DNA of 64,000 nucleotides from Trichomonas vaginalis G3 (taxonomy: Eukaryota; Parabasalia; Trichomonadida; Trichomonadidae). The position numbers and the translations under genes were made by a program. The stretch is taken from NCBI RefSeq assembly GCF_026262505.1, contig NC_067205.1, positions 16,492,001 through 16,556,000 of the forward strand, read 5' to 3'. This document shows positions 1 through 9,904 of the stretch, piece after piece (positions within the stretch are counted from its first letter, which is position 1; the number at the start of each line of letters is the position of its first letter). The notes below the pieces were generated by a model. It made no database searches and was not told where the DNA came from. It was given only the letters and a program-made list of their open reading frames with translations.

Positions 1-1
1 G

Positions 2-845
2 TATCTTATAAGTGAAGAGTATGTAAGACCTTACTTCATGTTTGACAGCATGAATGAGGATGTTATTTCATGGTTAAAGAATATAAGCAATGTTTTCGGT
101 AAGTACGTCATAGATGACAAAGGTCTTGTTGTATTTTATGAGACAGCAATACGAACACAGGAACTAATGGATATTATGCATCAACAGCAAAGAAAGGATT
201 TAGTACTATTGGCATGAATGAACATTGCAGGAATGACATATACAACCTATGCTCACGAAAGCCTTACACAAAAGCAATACAAATGATAGAACATAAGTGT
301 CTAAGGTCAGTAAATGAAATCATTACTGTCAGTGGTTATGAAAGAACTGTTAGCAAAGATGAGTGGAAACAGCTATTCATATTAAGGAAGGACGTTGCTG
401 AACTAGTTAAACCTGTTGCACAAACATTGTTTCAGATAAGACCAGCAATGACTAAGAACCCTTTGACCTTAGTCAATGAGACCATAGAGGTTGAAGATAA
501 TGACATGAAAGAACTAGGAATGAATGAGAGAAGTTGTGAAGGATGTTTGAGTCAAAACACATGGTTCTTCAGAGCTGTTAAGAAACTTAGTAAAGAACGA
601 CAGAAATATTTTATAGAGAAGTATTGCAAAGGATGTGTAAATGAATTGCTTGAAATAGAACTTAGAGACACTTTCACACTAAAGGACTTGAGGAAAAAAA
701 GTACATGAGTGAAGAAGGTATTGACATAGCTAGTGTTATAAATGACTTAAGAAGATGTGTTGTTGTTATTGACGGAGCACGTATGACATATCTAGTGAAA
801 GATTATGATGGAATACGAGACACAACAACACTTGTCAGTAGATAG
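2..845 (+). pseudogene. Element 1 primase-like region, broken and cut by window edge
   Basis: Three short, overlapping open stretches occupy this span directly in front of the helicase gene. They contain Cys-rich pairs (CEGC and CKGC around 540-640) and a final stretch reading like the end of a primase or D5-type N-terminal region. The position matches element 2, where a primase-like region precedes the helicase. The left end lies outside the window. Function is inferred from gene order only. Confidence 0.4.
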
Positions 846-2175
846 CAAGGAATTCAATAAGCTCATGAAGAGTATTTATGTAGGACGTATTGAGGAGAAG
901 GATGTGAACGCACTGATGATTTATGAAGCGGGTCAGAACAAGAACTATCTTATGAAGTCAGGCATGAGATTCTTTGACGAAAGAGATGACATTTACAGCT
1001 ATTTCAGAGGATATGAGTATGAGGTACTGAATGAAGTAGATGAAAGCGTTATTGAAGGATATTTGAAACATGTTCACGATGTCATATGTAATGAGGATGA
1101 AGAGCTTTATGAGTATGTTTTGAACTGGTTCGCCTACATCGTTCAAAATCCTTGTGGAAAGACTGGAACAGTACTTTTGTTAATAGGAAAGCAAGGAACT
1201 GGTAAGAATGTACTTAGTAATGTTCTATGCGAGCTCATTAGCAAGTACGCCAACAATAATATAACGGCAATAGAGAATGTGGTTGGTAGATTCAATGCTG
1301 CTATTGAGAACATGAAGCTCATCGTATGCAATGAACTAAGCTCATGCGATACGTCTAAGGTCATGAACCACGACGCACTAAAGTCAATAGTAACAGAGAC
1401 TCAGTTGGACTTAAATCAGAAGTGTCAGCCAGTAAGAAAGATAGAGAATGTTTGTAATATCATCATGATATCTAACAACTTCAACTCAGTAAAGATTGAC
1501 AAAGACGACAGAAGATTTGTTGTCATTGACGTAAGCAGCAGATACAAAGGAAATTACGAATATTTCTCAAATCTCATTGAAAGCTTTAATGAAGAGTTTT
1601 ATTCAAACTTACTGACGTACTTCATGAAGAAAGATTTAAGTGAATTTGATGTAAGGAAGATACCATTCACCAGGGCTAAACAAGAACTCATCGAAATGAA
1701 CAAAACACCTTACCAAATGTTTTACGAGGAGTTCTATGAAAAGTTTGTATCCGGATGGAATTGTACAGAGTGCTACAGAAGATATAAAGAATTTGCGAAG
1801 GAGAATGAATTCTTTGCATGTAGTTCAAATGTATTTGGCGGCAAGATGAGAGAATTTGTGAAGAGAAGTAGAAAGCGAGACGGTTCTGCAAGAAGTTATA
1901 TTTACGAAGCAAGTATGATATTAGAAGGTCGTGGAAAGAAAGAAACAGTGAATTATGAGGAAGTGCTTGAAAAATTCATGGAGTACATGGGAAGCAATAT
2001 AACATACAACAAAGACATATACAGTGAGTTTAAGTACTACTGTGAACAGCATGAGATTGAAGTAATGAGTAAAGGAGACTTTGAAACGCTTATGAAAGAC
2101 AGTGAGGAGGTCATACATGAGAACAGTGATGAAATAGTTCATGAGAACAGTGAGGAGGTCATACATGAGCAATGA
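805..2175 (+). CDS. Superfamily 3 (D5-like) helicase of element 1
   Basis: A 456-aa replicative helicase of the kind that drives DNA unwinding in protein-primed and virus-like elements. Residues about 126-137 hold a Walker A of the form GKQGTGKN, followed by a Walker-B-like stretch (LIVCNEL) and a sensor-1 type Asn pair (ISNN), the D5/DUF5906 arrangement. The middle aligns by eye with the helicase of element 2 at 48,884-49,810, including the motif DDRR(F/Y)VV and the run LLTYFM. The C-terminus ends in a threefold near-repeat of NS(D/E)E(V/I)(V/I)HE, encoded by a 33-36 bp tandem repeat. The start ATGATG at 805 is the first in frame. The 3' end overlaps the next gene by a few codons. Confidence 0.75.
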   Translation: MMEYETQQHLSVDSKEFNKLMKSIYVGRIEEKDVNALMIYEAGQNKNYLMKSGMRFFDERDDIYSYFRGYEYEVLNEVDESVIEGYLKHVHDVICNEDEELYEYVLNWFAYIVQNPCGKTGTVLLLIGKQGTGKNVLSNVLCELISKYANNNITAIENVVGRFNAAIENMKLIVCNELSSCDTSKVMNHDALKSIVTETQLDLNQKCQPVRKIENVCNIIMISNNFNSVKIDKDDRRFVVIDVSSRYKGNYEYFSNLIESFNEEFYSNLLTYFMKKDLSEFDVRKIPFTRAKQELIEMNKTPYQMFYEEFYEKFVSGWNCTECYRRYKEFAKENEFFACSSNVFGGKMREFVKRSRKRDGSARSYIYEASMILEGRGKKETVNYEEVLEKFMEYMGSNITYNKDIYSEFKYYCEQHEIEVMSKGDFETLMKDSEEVIHENSDEIVHENSEEVIHEQ

Positions 2176-2425
2176 TGAAATAGTTCACGATGTCGTTCGT
2201 GAAGAAGCCATTGCAACAAAGAATGAGATAAAGGATTTCATAGAACTTAACAAGGAGGAGTTTAAAGAAGGCTATGAAGTGAAAAGATGTGAAGAAGATT
2301 TCTTGGCGTATTTGAAGAAAAAGAGACTAAAGCCAATGGCTCAAAATAAGTTTCAATCGATGTTTGAAAAGAAACGCTTGAGCTATGGTGGTGTAAGAAG
2401 CACATATTACTTTGTTAAGAAGTGA
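2165..2425 (+). CDS. Small winged-helix-like protein, element 1
   Basis: An 86-aa acidic-to-basic protein that starts inside the repeat at the 3' end of the helicase gene; an in-frame ATG at 2141 is also possible. Its middle (EEDFLAYLKKKR, then NKFQSMFEKK) resembles the helicase C-terminal segment at about residues 395-440, so it may be a duplicated DNA-binding tail of the helicase. No named family recognised. Confidence 0.45.
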   Translation: MSNDEIVHDVVREEAIATKNEIKDFIELNKEEFKEGYEVKRCEEDFLAYLKKKRLKPMAQNKFQSMFEKKRLSYGGVRSTYYFVKK

Positions 2426-2429
2426 GGAC

Positions 2430-3035
2430 ATTTATTTTTGTCGTTAGTGTTGGAGTTTGTGTTTGTTGTTAGTGTTTGTCATTTGTGCTGAGGTTAGTAC
2501 TTGATGTTAGTGTTGGAGTTTGTGTTGGAGTTTGTGTTTGTCATTTGTGCTGAGGTTTGTGTTGGAGTTTGTGTTGGAGTTTGTGTTGGAGTTTGTGTTG
2601 GAGTTTGTGTTTGTCATTTGTGCTGAAGTTAGTACTTGTCGTTAGTGTTGGAGTTTGTGTTTGTTGTTAGTGTTTGTCATTTGTGTTGAAGTTAGTACTT
2701 GTCGTTAGTGTTGGAGTTTGTGTTGGAGTTTGTGTTTGTTGTTAGTGCTGAGGTTTGTGTTGGAGTTTGTGTTGGAGTTTGTGTTGGAGTTTGTGTTGGA
2801 GTTTGTGTTTGTCATTTGTGCTGAAGTTAGTACTTGTCGTTAGTGTTGGAGTTTGTGTTTGTTGTTAGTGTTTGTCATTTGTGTTGAAGTTAGTACTTGT
2901 CGTTAGTGTTGGAGTTTGTGTTGGAGTTTGTGTTTGTTGTTAGTGTTTGTCATTTGTGCTGAGGTTAGTACTTGATGTTAGTGTTTGTCATTTGTGCTGA
3001 GGTTAGTACTTGATGTTAGTGTTTGTTGTTAGTGA
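2430..3035 (+). repeat. G/T-only minisatellite with ~198-bp higher-order period
   Basis: About 600 bp built from 12-13 bp words such as GTGTTGGAGTTT, GTGTTTGTTGTTA, GTGTTTGTCATTT and GTACTTGTCGTTA. The plus strand is nearly free of C and low in A, an extreme strand asymmetry. The word order repeats with a period of about 198 bp (the CTTGTCGTTAGTG block at 2635 recurs at 2833). It follows the helicase gene and contains no gene. Confidence 0.9.
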
Positions 3036-3566
3036 GAGAATAAATTAAATCATGAACTTTGCCATGGTCTCTGTCCCTAGTAGTTTTCAGTAAGTTCTGG
3101 AAATAATGAAAGTCATAAACTTTGCCATGGTCTCTGTCCCTAGTAGTTTTCATTATCTCACAGAATTAATGAAAGTCATACTTTCTATCAGATGAAGCAT
3201 GCAGATGAACATAATGAAAGTTAGTGAGTTTGCCACGAGTTATGAATAAAATATTGGCATATTAGATGAGATAGCTGATGAAACAGATGAAGATAAATTA
3301 AATCTTGGACTTTGCCACACTCTGTCCCTAGTTCCTCAAAATCCTTGACAACGTTGCTTAGAAATTTTGGTTCAAAACCTCATCTGATTTTAATCTGTTA
3401 TGCTACCTGTTAAGTTTCGCGAGATTATAAATGTCATGGAGTTATATAAAAAGGAGGGACAGCTAGGGACACTGGAAGTACTTGTAAGGCTATCTGTTAA
3501 GATTGCATGAAATACTAAAAAGTCATGAAATCCATTATCGCTGTGCTAGCTTCACCTTAGAGTAAA
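3036..3566. other. Gene-free spacer with a short direct repeat
   Basis: A stretch of about 40 bp centred on CTTTGCCATGGTCTCTGTCC occurs at about 3053-3090 and again at 3114-3152, about 61 bp apart; a shorter version lies near 3308-3335. These could be protein-binding iterons, but nothing shows this directly. No coding region seen. Confidence 0.5.
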
Positions 3567-3803
3567 ATGACGACTAAAGTCACTGAAGCAATGAAACAAA
3601 AATTTTTGGTAGAATACATTAAATCAGGAACTATTCCAGAAGGTTTTTACATTCATACTATGAAGGATGGTAGAGTTCAGTTTAGAAAGATAAAGCAACC
3701 ATTAGATAAAGAAGGAATTTTGAGAAAGATTAAACTTCATGAGTACAACATTGCTGAACTTAAGAAGAAGTTAGAAGAGTTGGAGAAAGGAAGAGAGTTA
3801 TAA
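3567..3803 (+). CDS. Small coiled-coil protein, element 1
   Basis: A 78-aa basic protein. The first half has a short beta-like motif (GFYIHTMKDGRVQFRK) and the second half (residues 50-78) is a Lys/Glu/Leu-rich helix likely to form a coiled coil. The same plan, beta-motif then coiled coil, occurs in the protein at 4821-5405 and in the elements 2/3 protein at 38,907 and 59,136, suggesting one family of small element proteins. Function unknown. Confidence 0.5.
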   Translation: MTTKVTEAMKQKFLVEYIKSGTIPEGFYIHTMKDGRVQFRKIKQPLDKEGILRKIKLHEYNIAELKKKLEELEKGREL

Positions 3804-3967
3804 AGCAATGAATTCAACAGGTTAGAAAAGAGGTGAAAAAACAGGTGAGATCTCACCACTTCACCTAAATTTATTTTTGCGCTATGTTTTCATACGTGTG
3901 AGGGTGGTGATATCATTAATTTTTAAGTTTATTTTTATGTAAATGACAGAACAAAAATATAACATAT

Positions 3968-4402
3968 CTACTCAACAGGAATGAGACCCTTACTGACTAT
4001 GTATTCGTTTAATGCTTGATGAAAACAATGGTACATATTATCGTATGGGTATACACAGCGTCTGTTTCCATCGTCGTCGTATATGTAGAGCTCAAATCCA
4101 GTCCAACCTTCTTTTGTACAATATGTAGCTTTATTTAAGTATGCATTTATGTAGATAAGGCAATTTTCTTCATCGCTCCAGAAATAATTTTTGTTCTTTG
4201 TTGAAATAGTTTTCGTTCCTCTGCGACCATAAGGAATGTATGCAATGAACTTTGCGTCATATGGGATTGTAATATATTCAGGGTTTCTTTCATCGTCAAT
4301 GGGTCTGTCTTTGTTAAAATGCATGTTTCTCAGTTTTACTTGAGTTTTGAATAGTTCACGGAAACGTTCTGGGAAAGAATCATAGTAAATGTAGTCAGAC
4401 AT
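3968..4402 (-). CDS. Hypothetical protein, element 1
   Basis: A 144-aa protein rich in Tyr and Asp with no recognised domain. It has a beta-rich look (YITIPYDAKFIAYIPYG, then FELYIYDDDGN) and no membrane segment. It is transcribed opposite to the small gene at 3567, and its upstream sequence is the A/T-rich run typical of element gene starts. Confidence 0.5.
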   Translation of the reverse strand: MSDYIYYDSFPERFRELFKTQVKLRNMHFNKDRPIDDERNPEYITIPYDAKFIAYIPYGRRGTKTISTKNKNYFWSDEENCLIYINAYLNKATYCTKEGWTGFELYIYDDDGNRRCVYPYDNMYHCFHQALNEYIVSKGLIPVE

Positions 4403-4643
4403 GTCTTTGTAATGAAATAAAAAATTTAAAAAAAATAAAAATAAGGTTATTTTTATTTAGTGAGGACGGTAGTGAATTCGTTAGTGAGTTCGTTAGTGAA
4501 GTCGTTTATGTGTCAGATGGTTTTGTAAATATTTAAGGTTAAGTTAGTGTTGTCGTTTGTGTTGTAAAATATATGTTACCGGTTTTGTAAAGTGTCAAAA
4601 CCGCTAAGTGGTGTACGGAGACGTGCAGTGCCACAGTACCCAA

Positions 4644-4790
4644 CTAAGCCATACTAACTCCAGCCAGTTTGTCATAGACTTTTATTGGCTTTCCCTTCCT
4701 ATATTTAAACTTCTTCGAAACTCTCCAACCATATCTTTGTAACTCTGCTTTTATTCTAGCAGACTTTCTGTCCATTCTATATGGGGGCAT
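4644..4790 (-). CDS. Very basic 48-aa protein, element 1
   Basis: A 48-aa frame beginning MPPYRMDRK and rich in Lys/Arg (about one third of residues). The codons look natural and the frame sits tightly behind the gene at 4821-5405 on the same strand, separated by 30 bp of A/T. A small Arg/Lys peptide in a virion gene cluster suggests DNA condensation, as in adenoviral core peptides, but that is inference. Confidence 0.45.
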   Translation of the reverse strand: MPPYRMDRKSARIKAELQRYGWRVSKKFKYRKGKPIKVYDKLAGVSMA

Positions 4791-4820
4791 TTTTATAAAA
4801 ATAAAAAAATATTTTTTTCT

Positions 4821-5405
4821 TTACTTTACATAACCGCCTGCTGCCATAAGTCTTTGACGCCAACCCATACCAGCTAATGAAGGTTGACTTGGTTTAGTTT
4901 GGAAACTAAACTTTGGTTTTGGTTTATCTTCAGTTTTTGGTTTTTCTTCTTCTATCGGTTTTTCGTCACTTTTTGGTTCCTCTGACTTTACTTCACTTGC
5001 AGGAACAGTTGTGTCGTCAACATCTTCATAAATATCATATGCCATTTGTTTTTGTTTTCCTTTCAACTTTTTGTGTTTGTTGTAAAGTTTAGAATATTTC
5101 GACTCTAAGTCAATGAGATGTTCTATAATGAACTGTTGGTCAGTGAAGTAAACTTTTCCATCTGTTGTCTCGAAAGCTCCTTCAGACTTCAATATTTTAT
5201 TTGTGAGAGTCTGTTTCTTTTTTGAGATACTAGCCGTTCCATTTCTATGAAAAGTGACTTTATAGTTAGGGTTTGTATTTCCAGACCTGGCACTTTCTAT
5301 TATTGAATTTTTCTCTTCATCTGTAAGTTCTTTGACAGGTTTTGACAATGGTTCTGAACTTTTTGTTTGTGGTGTCAAATCTACCGTTTCAACTTCTTCG
5401 GTCAT
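4821..5405 (-). CDS. Coiled-coil, Pro/Glu/Lys-rich protein, element 1
   Basis: A 194-aa protein: acidic Ser/Thr-rich N-terminus, a central beta-motif (NYKVTFHRNGTASISKKK), a coiled coil at about residues 87-117, a Pro/Glu/Lys-rich linker and a short hydrophobic-basic tail (GMGWRQRLMAAGGYVK). It belongs by layout to the small-protein family also seen at 3567 and in elements 2/3. It lies in a minus-strand run of virion-like genes (4644-6031). Exact role unknown. Confidence 0.55.
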   Translation of the reverse strand: MTEEVETVDLTPQTKSSEPLSKPVKELTDEEKNSIIESARSGNTNPNYKVTFHRNGTASISKKKQTLTNKILKSEGAFETTDGKVYFTDQQFIIEHLIDLESKYSKLYNKHKKLKGKQKQMAYDIYEDVDDTTVPASEVKSEEPKSDEKPIEEEKPKTEDKPKPKFSFQTKPSQPSLAGMGWRQRLMAAGGYVK

Positions 5406-5424
5406 TTCATCTCAGTAAAAAATT

Positions 5425-5589
5425 TTAGTTTGGTTTGTTTTCAACTGGTTGTTGTTGTGGAGGTGGGATGGTTCCTTTAATAATATCATTCAGTTTCACA
5501 TGCTGAGCCTGACTATATGGTATCGGTTTAAATGCTGGAAGCCGACAAATCCATCTTGAACGCATTTGTCTCAATGCTGCATTGTTCAT
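5425..5589 (-). CDS. Small Pro/Gln-rich 54-aa protein, element 1
   Basis: A 54-aa frame starting MNNAALRQMRSRW and ending in a Pro/Gln run. It sits between two minus-strand element genes with 19-bp gaps on both sides, which supports its being real. No family recognised. Confidence 0.4.
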   Translation of the reverse strand: MNNAALRQMRSRWICRLPAFKPIPYSQAQHVKLNDIIKGTIPPPQQQPVENKPN

Positions 5590-5608
5590 TTCATCCTAGT
5601 TAAAAACC

Positions 5609-6031
5609 TTACATTTCCCAAGTTTGAGGTGGTTGCGGTTGGTTATTGCTTACCCATTGTTGTGCATGGTTATATCCTCTGTTAAAGAATCTTTCACCTT
5701 GGTCCATATAGTGTCCTGCTTGGTTATAGTAGTCATTTGCTTGGTTATAGTAGTCATTTGCTTTGTTATAATAGTTTCCTGCTTGTCTTCCTACATTGTC
5801 CATCCATCCTTGAACTTTTCCTCTTGTTTCAGGATTTGGAATAAGATTTGTTGCATCTCGTGCTACATCCCAACCTTTCTGTACAGTTTGTATAATAGGT
5901 TGTGCTTTCTCTTTAAGTATACCTAATGTACTCAAAATCTTCCTTCCAACTCCAAATACACCTCTGGCTATTGTTCCCACTGCGGGTAAAAATCTAGATG
6001 CGACTCCTGCTAATGCGCCAAATAAACCCAT
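5609..6031 (-). CDS. Gly-rich hydrophobic N-terminus, Tyr/Asn/Gln repeats, element 1
   Basis: A 140-aa protein with an N-terminal MGLF start (possible N-myristoylation site) and a hydrophobic Gly/Ala-rich amphipathic stretch to about residue 50, then a Tyr/Asn/Gln-rich region with three copies of a 7-residue (N/Q)DYYNQA-like repeat. The N-terminal style recurs at 9479-9880 and in the two small proteins at 39,342 and 39,603, all probably membrane-active or virion-internal proteins comparable to adenoviral protein VI. This is inference from composition and gene context. The start lies 17 bp from the divergent integrase gene. Confidence 0.55.
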   Translation of the reverse strand: MGLFGALAGVASRFLPAVGTIARGVFGVGRKILSTLGILKEKAQPIIQTVQKGWDVARDATNLIPNPETRGKVQGWMDNVGRQAGNYYNKANDYYNQANDYYNQAGHYMDQGERFFNRGYNHAQQWVSNNQPQPPQTWEM

Positions 6032-6048
6032 TTCTTATGGGTTAAAAA

Positions 6049-7006
6049 ATGACGAATCCAAACAAGGACCCGTATGTTTCTAAGGCAACAAAGAAAGCAC
6101 TCATGATAAAAATCTTTAGTTCAACACCAAATGCTTGGTTTATGGATATCTTGGAAAACATTCCGAGGTATAGAGAAGATGGACCACCATACTGGTTAAT
6201 ATTTGTTGGTCAAAACACAAGATACTGTGAAGCCATACCATTACAGTCCAAAGCTATTTTAGATATCTTAGCAGCTTTGACAATATTCGTTGACAAATAC
6301 CATCCAACAAAACTGACATCTGACTGTGAAAGTTCTTTCAAATCAGATGATATTAAAAACTATCTGCGTTCAAAAAATGTAAACCAATATTTCATTGTCG
6401 ACCAAAACCATTCTGCTCTTGGTGTCATTGACGGATGTATAAAAATGTTAAGAGACTTAAACCAACCACAAGGTGGTGAAGCAAATGAAATGTCATATGA
6501 CGACAAATATAGACACTTCTCCCAGGCAAAGATGAGACAAGTTTTAAATATTTACAATAACCGTAAACAAAAAGGTTTGGGAAACCACTCCCCCGAAGAA
6601 ATGAAAAACAACCCTGACTTAGAGAAAGACTATATATTTAATAATTTAGTCAAAAGAGACAAACAAGAAAGAATGCCGGGCTTCAAACTTCAGAAAGGTG
6701 ACAAAGTAAAAATAGAAATACCTAAACGCGACCCATATGAAAATACTATTGACTATGACAACAATGGGACTCGACAGGTACTCACATTCGTGTTCGTAAA
6801 AATAGAAGAAAGTATACAAGAGAATATTATGAAGCTTTAGGCAAACATGGCAAAATGTACACACTGCAAGCAGAAGATAAAACTACTATTGTCAGACCTC
6901 GTTTCAAACTTGTCAAAGTTCAAGGTGGTATACTTTCAAAGACAGTTCCTAACAAATATAAGACAACTCCTGACGAATATGCTAAAGAAGTTGAAAATGA
7001 CGACTA
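6049..7006 (+). pseudogene. Element 1 integrase (rve/retroviral-type), broken
   Basis: Polinton-type integrase, the enzyme that inserts the element. The rve core is visible with the Asp in TSDCESSFKSDD and the downstream stretch HSALGVIDGCIKM, followed by NNRKQKGLGNHSPEEM, the usual end of the core, and a beta-rich C-terminal domain (GDKVKIEIPKR). The gene is divergent from 5609-6031. It appears broken, with about one break. Confidence 0.75.
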
Positions 7007-8607
7007 AGCAATTCTATACCATGCGTAAACTGTCATGTAAGGTGGCATGTATTCTTTACTTTGTCCCGTTGTTTGCGTATATCCTGAAACGAAATGTGTA
7101 TGGTTTCCTTCTCCCTGAGTGTCATCCCAGTAACAATTTATAGCAAACTTAACGTCGTCTTTAACATCATATCCTTTACCTTTTGTCATTCCTGACCAAT
7201 CCCAATATCTATGCTTATGCAAACCTGCTTGAGATGTACTTAAATCTATGTAATGACTGTGTGCAGGTAAATTTTCACCTGAAATCGTTTTACTTCCACC
7301 TGTTTCCTTTGAAGAGTTTGCACAATACAAAAACCTGTCGACTATTTGTTCCCATGCACCAACACCAAACATTACTTGAGGACCTCTTGCATCCATAGAT
7401 GTATAAATAGAACTTACTGGGTTCATTAAATCAAACATATGAGATATTATAGGATTGTCTCTTTTGAACTTAAAATATAGTGCAACTATTTCAGGTTTCT
7501 TCTGGTTTGTGTCAGAATATTTTTTATAATATAATCTTATGTTTTCAGGGTAAGTAAAGTCTTGACTATAATATTTATTTCTGTCATCTGTATAATAATA
7601 TACTATTCTCGTTTTTTCTATTGCATTATATCTTTTATATCTATAATAATCTAAATATAATGTTAGCTTTTGTTCATCTACATGTGGTGTTTGTCGTCAT
7701 CTCCATAGTCATAATAATGTGGTGCCGGAGCTGGGTCAGGTAATATCATATCCACCATTTCATAAACTCTTAAATATTTCTTTTGTTCGTCTCCATATAA
7801 GTTTAAGTAGCAGTTGTTGTCTAATGGAACTTTAACTTGTGTACCATCATTCTTTTTATAGCTTACATACATTTCATTGTTATTTTTCGGAATGAGTTTA
7901 TGCCGTGTACCAGTTTCTAAGGAATGTACCAACTGCCATCTAAAATATTTATTTTCTTCATTGACAGAAAAGTCACCAACAATAGTTTCAATATTTTTTG
8001 TTCCTATCAAACTTTGGTATATTTCATTGACATATGTTTTATCTGCTTTATTTTCAAGGCTAACGTTTAAGTCTGTTATTTCAGAAGATGTATGTGTATG
8101 AGTCTTATCTGCTTTTGTCTCTAATGTTTCCTTAAGACTTGGTATTTGGTTAATATAATGTATATGAGTCTTTTTAGAATATTCGTTTTCAGCTCTTGTC
8201 ACTTCACTTGACATTTTATTGTCAACATATGTTTTGTCTGCTAGTTCAGGATGAGTATGTTCTTTTGTTGCATAAGCATTGTTAGCTCTTTCTTCTTCTT
8301 TTGCTATTGCATCGTCTACATATTCTTTGTCAGCTTTGTTGTCAACATCTGCTTTCAAAAGAAGTTCATTTATAGGTTTCTCGTTTAAAGTTCCTTTTGT
8401 TGGATTTATACAGACAGTATTGTTCTTATTGTCTTGAAATAGAAACTCATCTGTCATTGGGTTTATTGTCAGTTTTAAGTCACCCCCTTTCAATGACTCA
8501 GATATCTTAGAATAGTTTGAAAAGTTTGTTGTGTTCTTATTTAGAGCTTGCATAATGAGTTGTCGGTTGTGTTGTATTTCTCTCATAGACGCTGTTTCAT
8601 TTGACAT
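7004..8607 (-). pseudogene. Element 1 phage-type fibre with collar-like tip, broken
   Basis: A long fibre gene. The N-terminal half has repeated (A/L)(E/D)(N/D)KADK(T/E)YV units separated by short coiled coils and THTH-type motifs, the signature of trimeric phage-like fibres. The C-terminal part is a tail-collar-like tip: LYCANSS, LPAHSH, HTH and the closing MPPYMTVYAWYR. The same tip occurs in element 2 near 47,180-47,590. Such fibres bind receptors in phages; in a Maverick the role is inferred. It looks broken, with about one break. Confidence 0.7.
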
Positions 8608-8625
8608 TTTTATTATAGATAAAAT
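8608..8625. promoter_or_regulatory. 18-bp divergent A/T-only start region
   Basis: Only 18 bp, almost all A and T (one G), separate the divergent starts at 8607 (minus) and 8626 (plus). Both genes must be promoted from this or overlapping sequence. It shows TATTATAGATAAAAT and lacks the host TCA(C/T)TTTT initiator. Confidence 0.4.
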
Positions 8626-9474
8626 ATGCTTCCAATAGAAAAAGAAAATTCTAGAGTTGCTACAACTAAACCATTAGATGAACTTTTTACTAATGTCGGT
8701 CAAAAGTTTGAGACAGATACCGTAAAGCATGAAGGCTATCGTTTTGACTACCCATTAAGATGGTTAAGAGACCCATCTGTCACAAAAGCTATTGGCTTTC
8801 GAAGAATAAAGTTTGTGTCTGTAGAAGATAAAAGTTTTCCATTTATTGTAAGGTTTCATATAGATTATACATCTGAAGGGCAACGAAAAATGTGGGAAGA
8901 AATTGAGCTAATACAAGTTGACCTCTCATCTTCTCTACAGACTGCATTAAAAAATATAGAAGATAAAATAAATTCATGTTATGCAAAATATGCTGATGAA
9001 TATGCAAATACCGATAGCACACTTTATGTGAGAATTGTATATGACAAACAAAATTCACAAGTGTCATTTCAAATCTACGAAGACAATCCAAATAAAGACG
9101 AACAAATATATACAGAATTCACTGCAATGTCATGGTATTATTTGCAAAGAATGTTAAATCAGAAAGTTGAACCTCCTTTAGCAAATATCTACAGTCGATA
9201 TGCAAGAGATGAACCATATTTATTTAAAGATGTTTTCGACCCAGATGCTATTATTGTTCATGCTTCATTTTCTGGCGCCCAAAACTCTTTCTTATGCTTG
9301 GCAAATGACTTTTACGAAAAACCTACAAAGTTATACGAACCACCAAGTGGAAGTATTTCAGACTTTCAAGTATGGTTTACTACAGATGGAAGAAAAAGAA
9401 TAATTCCATTATACCATGCGTTTTACTTAGAACTTAGTTTCATATACAACTACTATCGAACGATAAAAATATAA
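8626..9474 (+). CDS. Probable minor capsid (penton-like) protein, element 1
   Basis: A 282-aa protein, beta-rich throughout, without membrane segments. The C-terminal part (ELSFIY and before it VHASFSGAQNSFLCLAND) resembles the single jelly-roll minor capsid protein of Polintons in general layout and length. Assignment rests on fold-like pattern and on its place between fibre and virion-like genes; a DNA-binding or other structural role is possible. Confidence 0.4.
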   Translation: MLPIEKENSRVATTKPLDELFTNVGQKFETDTVKHEGYRFDYPLRWLRDPSVTKAIGFRRIKFVSVEDKSFPFIVRFHIDYTSEGQRKMWEEIELIQVDLSSSLQTALKNIEDKINSCYAKYADEYANTDSTLYVRIVYDKQNSQVSFQIYEDNPNKDEQIYTEFTAMSWYYLQRMLNQKVEPPLANIYSRYARDEPYLFKDVFDPDAIIVHASFSGAQNSFLCLANDFYEKPTKLYEPPSGSISDFQVWFTTDGRKRIIPLYHAFYLELSFIYNYYRTIKI

Positions 9475-9478
9475 CTTT

Positions 9479-9880
9479 TTAATATACCGGTTGTGGTTGC
9501 CAACTTGACTGTGGTGCAGGTTCAGGCTGTTGTATTACAGGAGCTTGTTCTTCTGGTTCAGGGTCTTTAGGTATAATACCAACAAACTGACCTACTCTTT
9601 TACCAATATTTTTGACACTGTTCCATACTCCTCTTCCGACAGATTTTATTCCATTCCATATACCTCTTCCAACATTTCGAAAGAAGTTTCCTATCTTACT
9701 GAAGAAACCCATTTTACTATATGTAAAAATCCAATGTCCGCCTAGTCTCTTACGTTTCCTGTTGAGTTCCATAGCATTCTTTAACTGGAGCTCATACATT
9801 CTGTTTCTCCTCTGGTAGAAAACATATTCTGGGTCAACTCCTGTGTTCGCGTCATCTGCATAAAGTTGTTTATATCCCAC
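9479..9880 (-). CDS. Amphipathic virion-like protein with Pro/Glu/Gln tail, element 1
   Basis: A 133-aa protein. Residues 57-100 hold a strongly amphipathic basic segment (FSKIGNFFRNVGRGIWNGI and repeats of IWNGIKSVGRG-type heptads), followed by a Pro/Glu/Gln tail. An internal MGFF could be a processed or alternative start. Similar short amphipathic proteins occur in elements 2/3. Suggested role: membrane-active or capsid-internal protein; inference. Confidence 0.5.
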   Translation of the reverse strand: MGYKQLYADDANTGVDPEYVFYQRRNRMYELQLKNAMELNRKRKRLGGHWIFTYSKMGFFSKIGNFFRNVGRGIWNGIKSVGRGVWNSVKNIGKRVGQFVGIIPKDPEPEEQAPVIQQPEPAPQSSWQPQPVY

Positions 9881-9904
9881 TTCAGGGTTTGTATAAAACT
9901 CTTT

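Noticed and set aside
2430-3035. CRISPR array
   Set aside because: Repeats are short, nested and without unique spacers, the strand is G/T-only, and the host is eukaryotic. This is a minisatellite.
6847-7143. 98-codon plus-strand frame behind the integrase
   Set aside because: It covers the integrase end and the reverse of the fibre tip, and reads as a shadow of both.
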